Of a stretch of 64,000 nt of DNA, positions 12,291 to 21,854 are shown piece after piece. Origin of the DNA: Prorocentrum cordatum (Eukaryota > Sar > Dinophyceae > Prorocentrales > Prorocentraceae); NCBI GenBank assembly GCA_963575745.1, contig CAUYUJ010014194.1, forward strand, positions 633,501-697,500, in the 5' to 3' direction. The stretch's first letter is position 1. Every line of letters begins with the position of its first letter. Made by a program: the position numbers and the translations under genes. The notes below the pieces were generated by a model. The model saw only the letters and a program-made list of their open reading frames with translations. It searched no databases and had not been told where the DNA came from.

Positions 12291-12418
12291 CGTCGCCCTT
12301 CTTCTCCTCCATTCCCCTAATCCTCCAATTCCCCCTTCTTCCCCTCCCCCTCGTCTCCCCTTCTCCCCTTTGCCCTCCCCTCCCCTCTCCCCCTTGCCGC
12401 CCTCTCCCCCCTCTGCCT

Positions 12419-12709
12419 TCAGCAACACAGATCAAATTTGCATCCGACGCCCACGCCTACCAATACGAAAGGCCAACCGAATTACCCCACGGGGGACTAA
12501 ACCAAGACGGACTGGTTTGGTCGATAGATGGTCGAGAAGCAATTTACCGATTCCACATGACGGCACCTCTACCACGCATCGGCACTACTAACACGGACTT
12601 CTTCTCCCCATTCCATCAGAATTTGTTGTCAGTCTCGCAGTTCTGGGGTATGCTTCCCAGGCGAACCAGATTTCGCAGGCCACGGCCTCACCCACCTGGT
12701 CATCGCTAG
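12419..12709 (+). CDS. Unrecognised coding-like frame
   Basis: Ninety-six codons plus TAG at 12707-12709, following a pyrimidine-rich stretch at 12290-12420. The product reads naturally (includes DAHAYQYERPTELPHGG and GREAIYRFHMTAPLPRIG) and has no repeats. There is no ATG at its start, so it would be an exon or a fragment; the pyrimidine tract ending in TTCAG near 12418-12422 could be a 3' splice site. No domain was recognised. Confidence 0.3.
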   Translation, partial: SATQIKFASDAHAYQYERPTELPHGGLNQDGLVWSIDGREAIYRFHMTAPLPRIGTTNTDFFSPFHQNLLSVSQFWGMLPRRTRFRRPRPHPPGHR

Positions 12710-12744
12710 ACCCGTGCGATTGCCCGCAGATGTGGTCGGCCGCT

Positions 12745-13267
12745 CGCTCCCCCCCTCTCTCTCTCTCTCCCCCTCACCCCTTCCCCCCCCCCCCCCGGCT
12801 CGGGGTTGCCAAAGGTGCCCCTGGCCCAAGGGGCTCCCCACGTTTCCGCGCCATGTTGGGGCCCCCTGGCCCCCCCGGGCCTCGCGAGGGGTGCTGTGGA
12901 GACCCTGGGGACCTCCCTGGAACTCCCGGGACCCCTCTTAGGCCAGCGGCGGCGGCGGCGGCCAAACGGCGAACGAGCTGCGCGCCCGCGGGAGGAGGGC
13001 CGAGGCCCGCGGGCGGACCGCGTGCTGCACCTGCTGCTGATGCCGCCCATCCTCTCCCTGACCTCGGCCACGCGCCCAGACTGAGGCGCCATGCCCGCCG
13101 ATCCGGATCCGGGGCCAGATCGCCCTCCCCTTCCCTCCTCTGTCCTCCCTCCTCCCTGGGACCCGCCTCCTCCCCTCCTTACCTTCCTCGACCCACTCGC
13201 CCTTCCCCTCCGTCCCCCTCCCCCCCCCTTTCCGGCTCTTCATTCTCATATTCCCTTTCCCCTGCTC
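12745..13267. other. CT/C-rich and GC-rich stretch, no recognised gene
   Basis: (CT)n and a C-run at 12755-12800, a GC-rich block with a GGC run near 12945-12965, then a pyrimidine-rich run at 13120-13267 that ends at the spliced-leader match. Open frames exist on both strands but none is recognisable. Confidence 0.5.
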
Positions 13268-13289
13268 CCCGTAGCCATTTTGGCTCAAG
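13268..13289 (+). other. Spliced-leader relic (DinoSL) at the LINE 5' end
   Basis: Positions 13269-13289 match the last 21 nt of the 22-nt dinoflagellate spliced leader exactly as I know it, from CCGTAGCC to GGCTCAAG. The preceding base is C, where the leader normally has A, G or T. The match is followed by GGAGGGG, not a GT donor, so this is not a leader RNA gene. It sits 62 nt upstream of the ATG of LINE ORF1. The simplest reading is that a trans-spliced LINE transcript was reverse-transcribed and inserted with its leader. Confidence 0.9.
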
Positions 13290-13351
13290 GGAGGGGGGTC
13301 AAGCACGGGTGACAGCAAGCTCGAACTGCTAAGCTAACACTGTGGATAACC

Positions 13352-14350
13352 ATGAGCGGAACCGGTTCCAAGGGCAGTATTACCGCTTCCCCAGAGTCCA
13401 AGAAGCACAAGGGAGAGCGCCTATCCCACGAGCAAGAGATCGACAATGTTTGGCATGATCACCAGCATGCAAATATCATGACCAGCATGAAGGAGACAGT
13501 CCAAACCGCCAGCGACACGGCCGGGAGAGCCCTAGCAGATATTGGGAATGTCAAGGTCGATATCGAGGGTATCACAGAGGATATGGTCAGTCTACCGGGG
13601 GGGACATCATCACAAAGGACAATCTATCAAATTTGATCCAAAGACATCGTTAAGCAGGAAATGGGGAATCATGTGGGAAACCAAGCACAGCAGGGAGGAG
13701 GAGGAGGAGTTGTTGGAGGAGGAGGGGGAGCAAAATCATCCAACAATGATAAAGCAATCTTCCAGGGCATCCGAGAACTACAGGTGATCGCGAAGGGGTT
13801 GAAGGAGGCGTTGGACGAGGACGAGGTCATAAAGCAGGTGACCCAGGCAGTCAAGAATTTGTGCGTGGAGGGTAAGGTGAATAACGTGTTCGTGTTCTTT
13901 GACCCGGCGGCAGCCGGGGTTGTCGAATTCAAGGGCATGGCGTGCAAAAGTGGATTTCGCAAGCGTGCTAGGGATTAAGATGCTAAGTGGGGGAATGGTG
14001 GGGACATGTATGTCACTAGCAATCACAAGCACACCGTAGAGGAACGAACCATTGATAAAGAGCTCGGCAAAGTCAAACACGAGTTGTTCAAGAAAGGCTA
14101 CCACCTGCAGGACATGAGCATTAAGTGGGAGCCGGAGGCTGTAGAGCTCAAGGGTAAGAAGGTTGCGTAGTACGAAGGAGGGGAGGTCAAACACCAGGGC
14201 GAGGGTATGGACGTAAAAGGTGGAATGAAGGAGTACACGAAGGAGTGGATTTCTAAATTCAATGGTGGACAAAAGTAAGCCCAGCATAACATGCTGAGCT
14301 TAGAGTACACGGCGAAAGATGGCGTCATCATGCATTTGTAAGTGTTGGGG
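13352..14350 (+). pseudogene. LINE ORF1-like protein, interrupted
   Basis: The frame starts at ATG 13352, downstream of the leader match. The first segment ends near 13636. A second frame (about 13661-13978) carries a Gly-rich run, then an acidic helical part (GLKEALDEDEVIKQVTQAV). A third open stretch runs from about 13980 to 14340 with stops near 14168, 14275 and 14341, and contains ELGKVKHELFKKGYHLQDMS and AVELKGKKVA. The last part resembles the C-terminal domain of dinoflagellate LINE ORF1 proteins as I remember them. The role would be nucleic-acid binding in the retrotransposition particle. At least four stops or shifts make it non-functional. Confidence 0.6.
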
Positions 14351-14466
14351 GCGGTAGAGGTGTCTACGGGGACGTTGAAGGTGACTCCCCAGTATCAGCT
14401 TTAGGAGTGGATCAGCAGACGGTCATAAGCACTGGTGGCACCAGGGACGACGATACCGAATTCACA

Positions 14467-15200
14467 ATGCAAATTTTCACTTTGAATGTCAGGGGCCTTA
14501 TGTCTAGTAGCAGATTGGACGAGTTACTTCATGAGCTGGGGCCCCATACATGGGATTCTGCTTGCCTGAACGAAACGTGGCGCCCGGACGAGCGATAATA
14601 CTTTGTATGCGAAGGCGGTCATGTATTTGCAGGCTGCGGAGGGGTTGAAGGAGCCAGAGGAGTAGCAGTGTTGATACATAGAAGATGTGCCAATCACGTA
14701 ATCAGACTTTGCCGATCATCTAAAAGATTTGGGTACATTGATGTGCGCTGCACTTGTTCGGCGTTGCGGGTTACATGTGCTTGTTTGCGTCATTGCGGGC
14801 ATCCAGATTATCACGTCCAATCCATGTGCGATGTGCTCTCAGAGCTCCACTGGGAGGCCAAGCGCAACCAGTGCTACATCATCTTGGCCAGTGATTTCAA
14901 CGCTGAAATGGGGCTTCGGGAAAACGGAGACATAGAGAAGTGTATCGGCAGGTACGGGATGCAAAACCAGAATTGCAGGGGGCTGGATGAGGCGTGGGCG
15001 TGCACAGAGAGGTTGAGCTTAGCCAACGCGTTCTGTTCGAAGAGGTTCCAATACAGAACAACGCATTGCGGGACATATGGGGACAGATGTCAGATTGATT
15101 ACATATTGTGGGCTTTCGATTACACAAAATGGTTGATTCGCGTACGACCGACGCTTTGAACATGGGCTCGGATCGCAAGCCTGTCTTGCTCAAGCTACGC
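14467..15200 (+). pseudogene. LINE endonuclease domain (EEP/APE type), decayed
   Basis: N-terminal part of ORF2. Motifs in order: FTLNVRGL (near 14480), CLNETWRP with the metal-binding Glu (about 14563-14586), SDFNAEMG with Asp and Asn (about 14887-14910), QIDYIL (about 15091-15108) and GSDRKPV (about 15164-15184). In active enzymes the last motif is SDH; here the catalytic His is replaced by Arg. A TAA stop after WRPDER (about 14596) and a further frame change interrupt the domain. It would nick target DNA to prime reverse transcription. Confidence 0.85.
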
Positions 15201-15830
15201 TGCACGAGGAATAATAAACATCATAATAGAAAGGAGAAGCGTACCCAGACGACTTCTTGGAAACATGTTGATACAGAGCTCTTTGTTCATGAAGCACGAG
15301 TGGGAGGCCAAGCTGTTGCACCCACTGGAGATCCTGGTGCGGATTGCGAGCTGATCGCTGAGGTTTTGGTCGATGCCCCTGCCGGGGCGCGAGTTCATCG
15401 AGAACTACATGTTTATGGAACTGTAAAACCGCTTCGAATTACGGCAAGGATTGCAGGGCACAGATGGATCGCAGAGAACAGCGTGTTGAGCAAACGCATT
15501 CGCAAACAACTCCAGCGAATCAGGAGATCCAAAGCCAGTTCGCGAACAAATGAAGTTCTCATGCCTCTCAGACATCAAAGAGCATACCGAAGATGAAGAC
15601 GATCAAAAAGAAGCAGCTGATCACGCGCGTGACGAACAGCACGGGCAAAATCCAAAGTGGCCGGCAGAATATTGCAGATGTTCTCGCGAATGTTTATTCG
15701 AAGTTCTACAACATTACGGAGGCATCGCAATTTCCAGATGAGGGCGGGCAAACAGCACGTGGCCACAGGCGGCATCGAACCATTCATATTGGAAGAATCG
15801 CGCGTGCTTTGCACAGGTTGAAGAATGGGA
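15200..15830 (+). pseudogene. LINE ORF2 linker between endonuclease and RT
   Basis: Open but frame-shifting region. Segments include IAGHRWIAENSVLSKRIRKQ (about 15444-15503). This position in LINEs holds a poorly conserved helical linker. The match is mainly by position. Confidence 0.5.
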
Positions 15831-17001
15831 CATGTTGCGATTAAGGTGGGGTGCGTTCAGACATGTTGAAACATTGCGGTGGTTGTTTGATGCTCTTTCG
15901 TTGGATTTGTACAACAATATTATTTCACCAGGTGCGTTGCCGCCGGAATCGTGGAACAAATCCTTCGTCATAGTGCTGTATAAGGCCGGAGGCGTTGCCG
16001 ATGCCAGCAATTACCGCCCGATCACCATCATATCTTTGCTGTGCAAGTTGTTTGCGGGATTGCTTTACCACGGGTTATATCCCGTATTGGACAGACACCA
16101 AAATTTTCACCAAGGCATCAGCCCCGTTGATCACATGGCCGCGGTGACATTGCTACAGGAGAACTGCCACGAATGGGATTGCAGTTTGTGGTTCGCAGCG
16201 GTGGTTTTCAAAAGGTTCTTGGTTGTATTGAACATCATTATCTATTGCGTGCTTTGGCCAGGCAAGGTGTCTCACCTTGGTATAATTTTCTTTCAACAAT
16301 TGTACGCGGGACAAGCCGCCAGAGTGCGAACTGATTGTTTGAGCAAACCTTACAACATCCAACGTGGGACAAAACAGGGAGACCCTCTGAACACATTGCT
16401 GTTCAGTTGCCTCATCGAGGACGTGGTGGACGAAGTGAAAATTAATGGTTACAGAAAGGGTGGGGACTGAAACTTGGTTTCACAGAGCACACGCAGCTTA
16501 CGAACCTGTGTTTTGCGGACGACATTTTCCTCGTCGCGGTTGCGCTCAGGCAGACCAAGGTCACGCTAAAAATATCAAGCAAGCCGCAGCTAAAGAGGGC
16601 CTCGCGAATCACACCCCGACGAAACCAACATCTTGAGCAACTCCGCCCGGGGAACAAGCAGACCGAAAAACGTGAAGGTGATGATCGACGGCGTAAAGAT
16701 TGAGATTGGACCGTACAGCGGCAGCGTGAAATATCTCGGCAGGCTCGTGGGTTTGAACAGATATCATGATGTAGAAAGCAACACCAGTATCTGGAATGTT
16801 TGGGAATATCAAATGCAGCATCGCGCGGAGCTTACTGATAAACAGTACTCGTTGAATTCTCGCTTGCGGTCGTTTGATTGCACAGTGACCGCCACCATGC
16901 TCTACGGCACGGCTACGCGGGTACTCGCGCGCGAGCTAGATGACAATACTCGGCGGACGCAGGGTGATCATCGTGCGCGCAGCCAGGCGCAGAGAACGTG
17001 A
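15830..17001 (+). pseudogene. LINE reverse transcriptase domain, decayed
   Basis: The fingers and palm are recognisable: WNKSFVIVLYKAGGVADASN then YRPI (about 15952-16023), RGTKQGDPLNTLLFS (about 16364-16407) and the active-site box FADD (16512-16523). It is followed by VKYLGRLVGLNRYHDVES and LRSFDCTVTATMLYG, typical of the thumb region in dinoflagellate LINEs. The first catalytic Asp region reads AVVFKRFLVVL where active enzymes have DFKKAFD, so it has lost its Asp. Frames change near 16465 and 16630. The enzyme would copy LINE RNA at a nicked target; this copy cannot. Confidence 0.88.
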
Positions 17002-17440
17002 GCGATCTGTTTCCGCATCGTCGTCGTCATTTGGTGCACCGTTTTCTCGGTCTTATTATCATTATGTTGTTTCCTTTCTTTTCTTCTTATAAAAAGTCAA
17101 CATCTTCGAGTGCGTCATCTTCTTCGACCAATCTCGATTAATGGGCAGATGTTATTCGGCGGTCGACTCACAACGCGGAGAAGCGTATGGCTGTCTTGGG
17201 ATTGCGCGGTTGGGTTGCAGAACATCAGAAGGCAACAGTGCAGTGGCCATACCAAACGCGCACAGAAAGGCAGAGCTGGGCGCAGATCGTGTTCAACTGT
17301 GAGCACGACGGCTACATTCGGCGCGCATATTAGCCCTGGAAACGATGGATCGACACAGTCAACGGCTGCAACAACCACGGAGGCGCTGGGGCGCCACCGC
17401 GCCGTCCTTCGAGGACCGCGTTCCAGCGCGCATGGGAGCG
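17002..17440 (+). pseudogene. LINE ORF2 C-terminal region, decayed
   Basis: In one frame 17190-17440 reads WVAEHQKATVQWPY, RQSWAQIVFNCEHDGYIRRAY then WKRWIDTVNGC, the pattern of W..W, R.D.RW and GRP..RW.D found C-terminal to RT in these LINEs. TAG at about 17332 interrupts it. Between 17002 and 17110 the sequence is AT-rich and unrelated to the domain. Confidence 0.6.
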
Positions 17441-17510
17441 TCCGTCCGTCCGTCCGTCCCCGCTTTTCGCCTCCTCCTTCGCCCATCTCCTCCCCCATGC
17501 CCTTCAGCGA

Positions 17511-17540
17511 CAATTTTAGCTCAAATCGTTTTGGCTCAAG
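17511..17540 (+). other. Two tandem truncated spliced-leader relics
   Basis: Positions 17511-17525 (CAATTTTAGCTCAAA) and 17526-17540 (TCGTTTTGGCTCAAG) are two abutting 15-mers. Each resembles the last 15 nt of the dinoflagellate leader (CCATTTTGGCTCAAG), with about 12 and 13 of 15 matches. Leader acquisition at the AG inside an older leader leaves exactly this 15-nt remnant, so two tandem remnants imply repeated rounds of trans-splicing and retroposition. They mark the 5' end of a second retroposed segment. Confidence 0.72.
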
Positions 17541-17890
17541 GCCACTGGCTGCGGACTCCCACGTGGGAGCACCACGCGAGTAGGCCCGTCCTGGAGTTGG
17601 GCAGCCAGACAGGGTTCGCCTTCTCGCTGACCGTGCCTCTGTTCCAGTGCGTCCGGCTGGTAGGCGCGACGACCAGGGAGATTGCGCGAGTGGGCCATTC
17701 TCCTTTCTGGAGGCGCTGCCGCACGAGAGTGAGGTGGGCGGCATGCCCACTCTTGTTTGCGGAACTCGCGCCATTGGCCTCGACGGCAGCGACATCCAGT
17801 AGCTGGCATTCTGAATCATCCATTGTGGCACCCATGCGGCACAGGAGGTCCGAGTGGTCAAACGAGGACGCGGAGGTGCCGCAGATCTGA
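17541..17890 (+). pseudogene. Unrecognised retroposed coding-like segment after leader relics
   Basis: Directly after the tandem leader remnants, a frame stays open to TGA at 17888-17890. It reads for example LELGSQTGFAFSLTVPLFQC and TREIARVGHSPFWRRC, with fairly GC-biased third positions. No ATG occurs early in the frame, so the start may be lost. The minus strand is also open at 17536-17835 (MGATMDDSECQLLDVAAVEA) and looks equally protein-like. The leader relics favour the plus strand. No domain was recognised. Confidence 0.4.
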
Positions 17891-17899
17891 GGTAGTTTG

Positions 17900-18630
17900 A
17901 AGAATCAATGCGACTTCGAGACTGCGGGCCCGGTGGCGCTCGCGCCGCCAGAGGGTCTCTTGGCGCGCACAACGGTTCTCCATTGTGCGGCGAAATTTGC
18001 GCGGGGCCATGTGCTCGCCACGCCGACCTGCACACTGCGCGGCGCAACCATGATCTGAAGGTTTCGTGGCGCGCATCCTCGGGGCGCGCCGTTTCTTCTA
18101 TGTTTTTGCTCGAACGGCGGTCCTTGTGGGTGCGGGGTTCCAGCGGCGGTTTGCGTGCACGCCAAAAAGGAGGCAACTCTGCGTGGTTCCAGAGGGCGAT
18201 CGCGGTGTTCGACGCGAATACCAATGGTGGTCCCTCCCGACGGCAGTTTCTGAGATGGCAGCGCTGTCTCCGCCGCCGCGCGCATCTCTGCCTGGCCTGC
18301 GACGCGAAGCGATCGTTGGGGGCCGTCCGGAGGGTGGCGCAGGGCCGAGCGTCGGCGACTGGCCGGTGCGCTGCTGTATTCACCGTGATTGGCACAATCC
18401 CGCGGTTTGTGCTGCAGCATTCGTGTTATTGCGGTCGCGGCTCCTCTTCCCTCTTCCGTTTTCTTCCTTCTTTCTTGCCTCTCTTCCGTTTCCTCCACCC
18501 CGTGCCTTCTCCTCCCGCTCGGGGCGCGCCTCGCTCCCCCCGAGGCTTTGCAGATGCTCCTGCCCAGCGCGGAGCCGCTGTGCTCGTTGCTGCGGGTCAC
18601 CCAGGAAGGGGAGGGGGGGCCCTCCCTCTC
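17900..18630. other. GC-rich sequence, no recognisable gene
   Basis: Long open frames on both strands reflect GC-rich composition, with GGCGCGC-rich motifs. No domain was recognised. Confidence 0.45.
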
Positions 18631-18635
18631 TATTT

Positions 18636-18674
18636 GTCAGTCTGTCTGTCGGTCAGTCTGGCTGTGTGTTTGTG

Positions 18675-18707
<33 letters not shown>

Positions 18708-18990
18708 CGTCTCGTCTGTCTATTTGTCTGTCTGTCTGTCTGTCTGTCCGCCTGCCTCTTTCTCACTCTCTCTTTCTCTTTGTTTCTCTCTCTCTCTCTC
18801 TTTCTCTCTCTCCCTTTCTCTCTCTCTCTCTCCCTCTCTCTTTCTCTCCTTGCCCATATACATGTACTTATGTGTGTATTCAATGTTGTTTATAGTTATG
18901 TTTGTTGTTGATATGTCGTTCTGCACTGCTCATTTGTATGTTCCCAATGTTATTTGTGTGTCTCTCTCTCTCTCTCTCTCTATCTCGCTT
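18636..18990. repeat. (TCTG)n and (CT)n microsatellites
   Basis: TCTG/TTTG tetramers (18636-18750), CT and CTTT runs (18760-18850), then another CT run near 18960-18985. Confidence 0.95.
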
Positions 18991-19029
18991 GTTTCTTTCC
19001 TTTCTTCCCACATACGTATATAATGTAAT

Positions 19030-19350
19030 GCAGCGATGTGAAATGTAGTGCGCCATAAAGTCATGTGCTATACTGTATTGGTTTGTAATGTAATGTAATG
19101 AAATGTAAAGTAATATACCGAAAAAAATGAAATCCAGTGTCATGTAATGTAATGCGATGTATTGTAATGAAGTGGAATGCAATGCGATGCGATGCAAATG
19201 TAATGTAATGTGATATAGTGCGCTGTACTGTAATGTAAGGTATTGCAATGTAGTTTAATGTAATGCAATGTAATGTAATGTAATGTAATGTAATGTAATG
19301 TAATGTAATGTAATGTAGTGTAATGTAATGTCATGTAATATAATGTGTAG
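19030..19350. repeat. (AATGT)n pentamer satellite
   Basis: AATGT/GATGC/AGTGT pentamers, degenerate at the ends and almost pure at 19255-19315. It shares its 5-bp period with the 9945-10500 satellite. Confidence 0.93.
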
Positions 19351-19379
19351 GCATGTAATGGAATGGCCGTCGGCCCATC

Positions 19380-20070
19380 CCGCCACCGTGCCTGGATTGT
19401 GGGTCTGAGTTCTCAGGGATGCTTCATGGTTTTGTTTCGGAGCGCTCTCGGGGACTTTTTGGGAATAGGTTTGGAGCTTCTTGGAGATAGCATTTGGGAT
19501 TCGAGCGGACCTCTTAGGGACCTCTTAGGGACCTCTTGGGGCCCTCTTGGGGCCTCCTGGGAGCCTTTTGGTGGCTCCTGGGGCCCCCATCTGAGCCCCT
19601 CTTGGAGCTGTCTTTGATGTCTCTTGGGCAGTCTTGGGGTCCTCTTCGGCTGTCCTGGGGCTTCCTTGGGCTGTTTTGTCGCCCTCTTGGAGGCCTCTTG
19701 GGCCGGTTTGGGGCGATCTTGGGGGCCTCTTGAGCCGTCGTGGAGCGTGGGGGAGCCGAAAAGGCGAGAACGAACGCCCAAAATTTTCGAACACTTCAGG
19801 GCTATGAGTGATTTTTGCCTCTTGGGGCCCTCTTGGGACGCCTCTTGGAACACTCTTGGGGCGTTTTGCGTTTTGGGGGCCTCTTGGGCCGTGTTGAAGC
19901 CACCTTGGGCGTGTTGGGGCGAGCTTTCGGCGACTCGGGGCCCTTTGGGCCGTCTCGTAGACATGATGGAGCCCTCTGGGCCTGTCTTGGCGCCTTCTTG
20001 GGCCCGGAAAAGTCAAGCGGGAGACAATCCAAGGCCCAGAGGAAGCGCTCCACGCCCCAGAAGGTTTGAG
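19380..20070 (+). repeat. CCTCTTGGGG-type repeat, copy 2 with conserved core
   Basis: Degenerate CTTGGGG/GGGCCTC units flank a non-repetitive core at about 19733-19815 that starts GCCGTCGTGGAGCGT and ends GATTTTTGCCTCTTGGGG. The same core layout recurs near 39.0, 59.6 and 60.0 kb. Confidence 0.75.
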
Positions 20071-20129
20071 AATTTTGGATCCGGGCCCCTCCAGGATTCC
20101 TCAGGACGGAGGGCTGAAGCTCATAGGAT

Positions 20130-20237
20130 CCGGTTGAGGACCTGCGGACACGCCCACTCCGTGCCCAGGACACGCCCACTCCGTGCCCAGGACACGCCCA
20201 TTCCGTGCCCATCTCGTGGCACTCTGTCTCTCTCGTT

Positions 20238-20333
<96 letters not shown>

Positions 20334-20435
20334 ATATATTTGTTGTGTGTTCTCTCTCTCTCTCTCTCTCTTTATGTCTCTTTCTTTGTAGATATAAATA
20401 CATAGTTATCTCCCTCTCTCTCTCTCCCTCTCTCG
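20130..20435. repeat. ACGCCCACTCCGTGCCCAGG repeat and CT/TTG/CT microsatellites
   Basis: Three tandem copies of a 20-bp unit (about 20150-20210) are followed by (CT)n, (TTG)n at 20272-20332, and more (CT)n to 20435. Confidence 0.92.
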
Positions 20436-20462
20436 CTTTCTGCCCCCGACCTTTCCTTTTCT

Positions 20463-20687
20463 CTTCGCGGCTACCTTAGGGTATATAGGAACGCGTTTGC
20501 GGGAAAAGAAATTGGCCTTCCAAGAGATGGCAGCATATTCGGGTTCAGGGCTTCAGGAATCGGCCATGCATATCCATATATTGTGAAGGTCTTGCGGCCG
20601 GTGCCGCCGACCCTGAAGATTTTGGCCGTCGATGGCTACGGGATGTGTGATCACAAGAAGAAACTAAAGGACAACGTGACAGGGTAG
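20463..20687 (+). CDS. Unrecognised coding-like frame
   Basis: An open frame with no stop from the end of the CT-rich tract to TAG at 20685-20687. It reads naturally (YRNAFAGKEIGLPRDGSIFG, then KILAVDGYGMCDHKKKLKDN). It lies in otherwise repetitive DNA. It lacks an ATG at its start; TACCTTAG at 20472-20479 could be a 3' splice site, making this a terminal exon. No family was recognised. Confidence 0.35.
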   Translation, partial: LRGYLRVYRNAFAGKEIGLPRDGSIFGFRASGIGHAYPYIVKVLRPVPPTLKILAVDGYGMCDHKKKLKDNVTG

Positions 20688-20698
20688 GCAGAGAAAGT

Positions 20699-21285
20699 GT
20701 GTGTGAGGAGGAGGAGGAGGAGGAGAAAGAGGAGGAGGAGGATCAGGAGGAGGAGGAGGAGCAGGAGGAGAAAAAGGAGGAGGAGGAGGAAGAGGAAGAG
20801 GAGGAGGAGGGAGGTGGTAGTTTGATCTGGAGGAGGAGGAGGAGGAGGAGGAGGAGGAGGAGGAGGAAGAGGAGAAAAAGGAGGAGGAGGCACGCAGGAG
20901 GAAGAGATGAAGGAGGAAGAGGAGGAGAGCAGGAGGAGGAGTAAGAGGAGGAGGAGGAGGAGGAGGAGGAGGAGTAGGAGGAGGAGGAGGAGGAGGAGGA
21001 GGCAAACGAAAAGGAGATGGAAAAGGTAGCAAAAGACGCCCAGGAGGAGGAGGTGGTATTCTGCCCCGGGACCCCCCTGCAGGACCCCCCCGGGACCGAC
21101 CCCCCCAAGGTGGCAAAAGACGCCCAGGAGGAGGGAGGTGGTATTCTGACCCGGGACCCCCCCGGGGCTCCCCCCCGGGACCCCCCCCGGACTCCCCCCG
21201 GGACCTCCCCAGGACCCCTCCCGGGTGTCCCCCAGGACCCCCCCAACGTGGCAAAAGCTGCCCAGGAGGAGAAGGAGGGACCTAA
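20699..21285. repeat. GGA tract and three-copy CAAAAGACGCCCAGGAGGA repeat
   Basis: (GGA)n with interruptions (20703-21003). Then G(T/G)(A/G)GCAAAAG(A/C)(C/T)GCCCAGGAGGA recurs near 21027, 21110 and 21248, separated by CCCCGGGACCC-rich sequence. Long frames on either strand come from composition. Confidence 0.9.
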
Positions 21286-21289
21286 TAGT

Positions 21290-21570
21290 GTACATAACCA
21301 AATCATGTGGTTACGCTCGAAAGGGTTGCGCGTAACCAAAACGCGAAGAATATGGTTACGAACGACCCCTCACGCGCATGAGCTATCAAAATGCATTGAA
21401 CACTCCCGTAATCGAAATCGTTTCGGAACGATGCGCGCATAACCAAATCGTAACCATAGTTTCAATTTTCGTAACCAAATCATACCCAAACTATGTAATT
21501 CGTAACCAGATCATAACCACATCGTAACCAAATCATAACCAAATCATAAGCAAACCGTAAGTATATCCAA
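21290..21570. repeat. CATAACCAAAT 11-bp repeat
   Basis: Copies of CGTAACCA, CATAACCAAAT and CGTAACCAAAT become densest at 21440-21560 with about 11-bp spacing. A few reverse-orientation TGGTTACG motifs lie upstream (21305-21360). Confidence 0.85.
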
Positions 21571-21757
21571 ACGACCATGTTCGGCATTGCCGATGGGGCT
21601 GAAGAAGGGGGCGGGCGAAGCAGGAGGGAGTCTGCCCAAGCTGGCACACTGTGGTTTACATAATGCTGGCTAAAGGTTTCAAGAACAGCCCCAAGTGTTG
21701 GCTTAGCGTGGCCACGGAGACTCCAAAGTACGACCCTGACGTTGCGAAATTCCCCAT

Positions 21758-21760
21758 TTC

Positions 21761-21815
<55 letters not shown>

Positions 21816-21819
21816 CGAC

Positions 21820-21854
<35 letters not shown>

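Larger units (their letters stand above)
13268..17440 (+). mobile_element. LINE retrotransposon relic, leader to C-terminus
   Basis: The order is spliced-leader match, short leader region, ORF1 (13352 to about 14350), APE-type endonuclease (about 14467-15180), linker, reverse transcriptase (about 15830-16600) and a C-terminal region (to about 17440). This is the usual order of a two-ORF LINE. Every domain is interrupted by stops or frameshifts, so the copy is dead. No poly(A) or clear target-site duplication was seen. The 3' limit is set by the last LINE-like residues; unrelated CCGT-rich sequence follows. Confidence 0.85.

Noticed and set aside
13268-13289. Spliced-leader RNA gene
   Set aside because: No GT donor follows the leader (GGAGGGG instead), and no RNA-gene structure follows.
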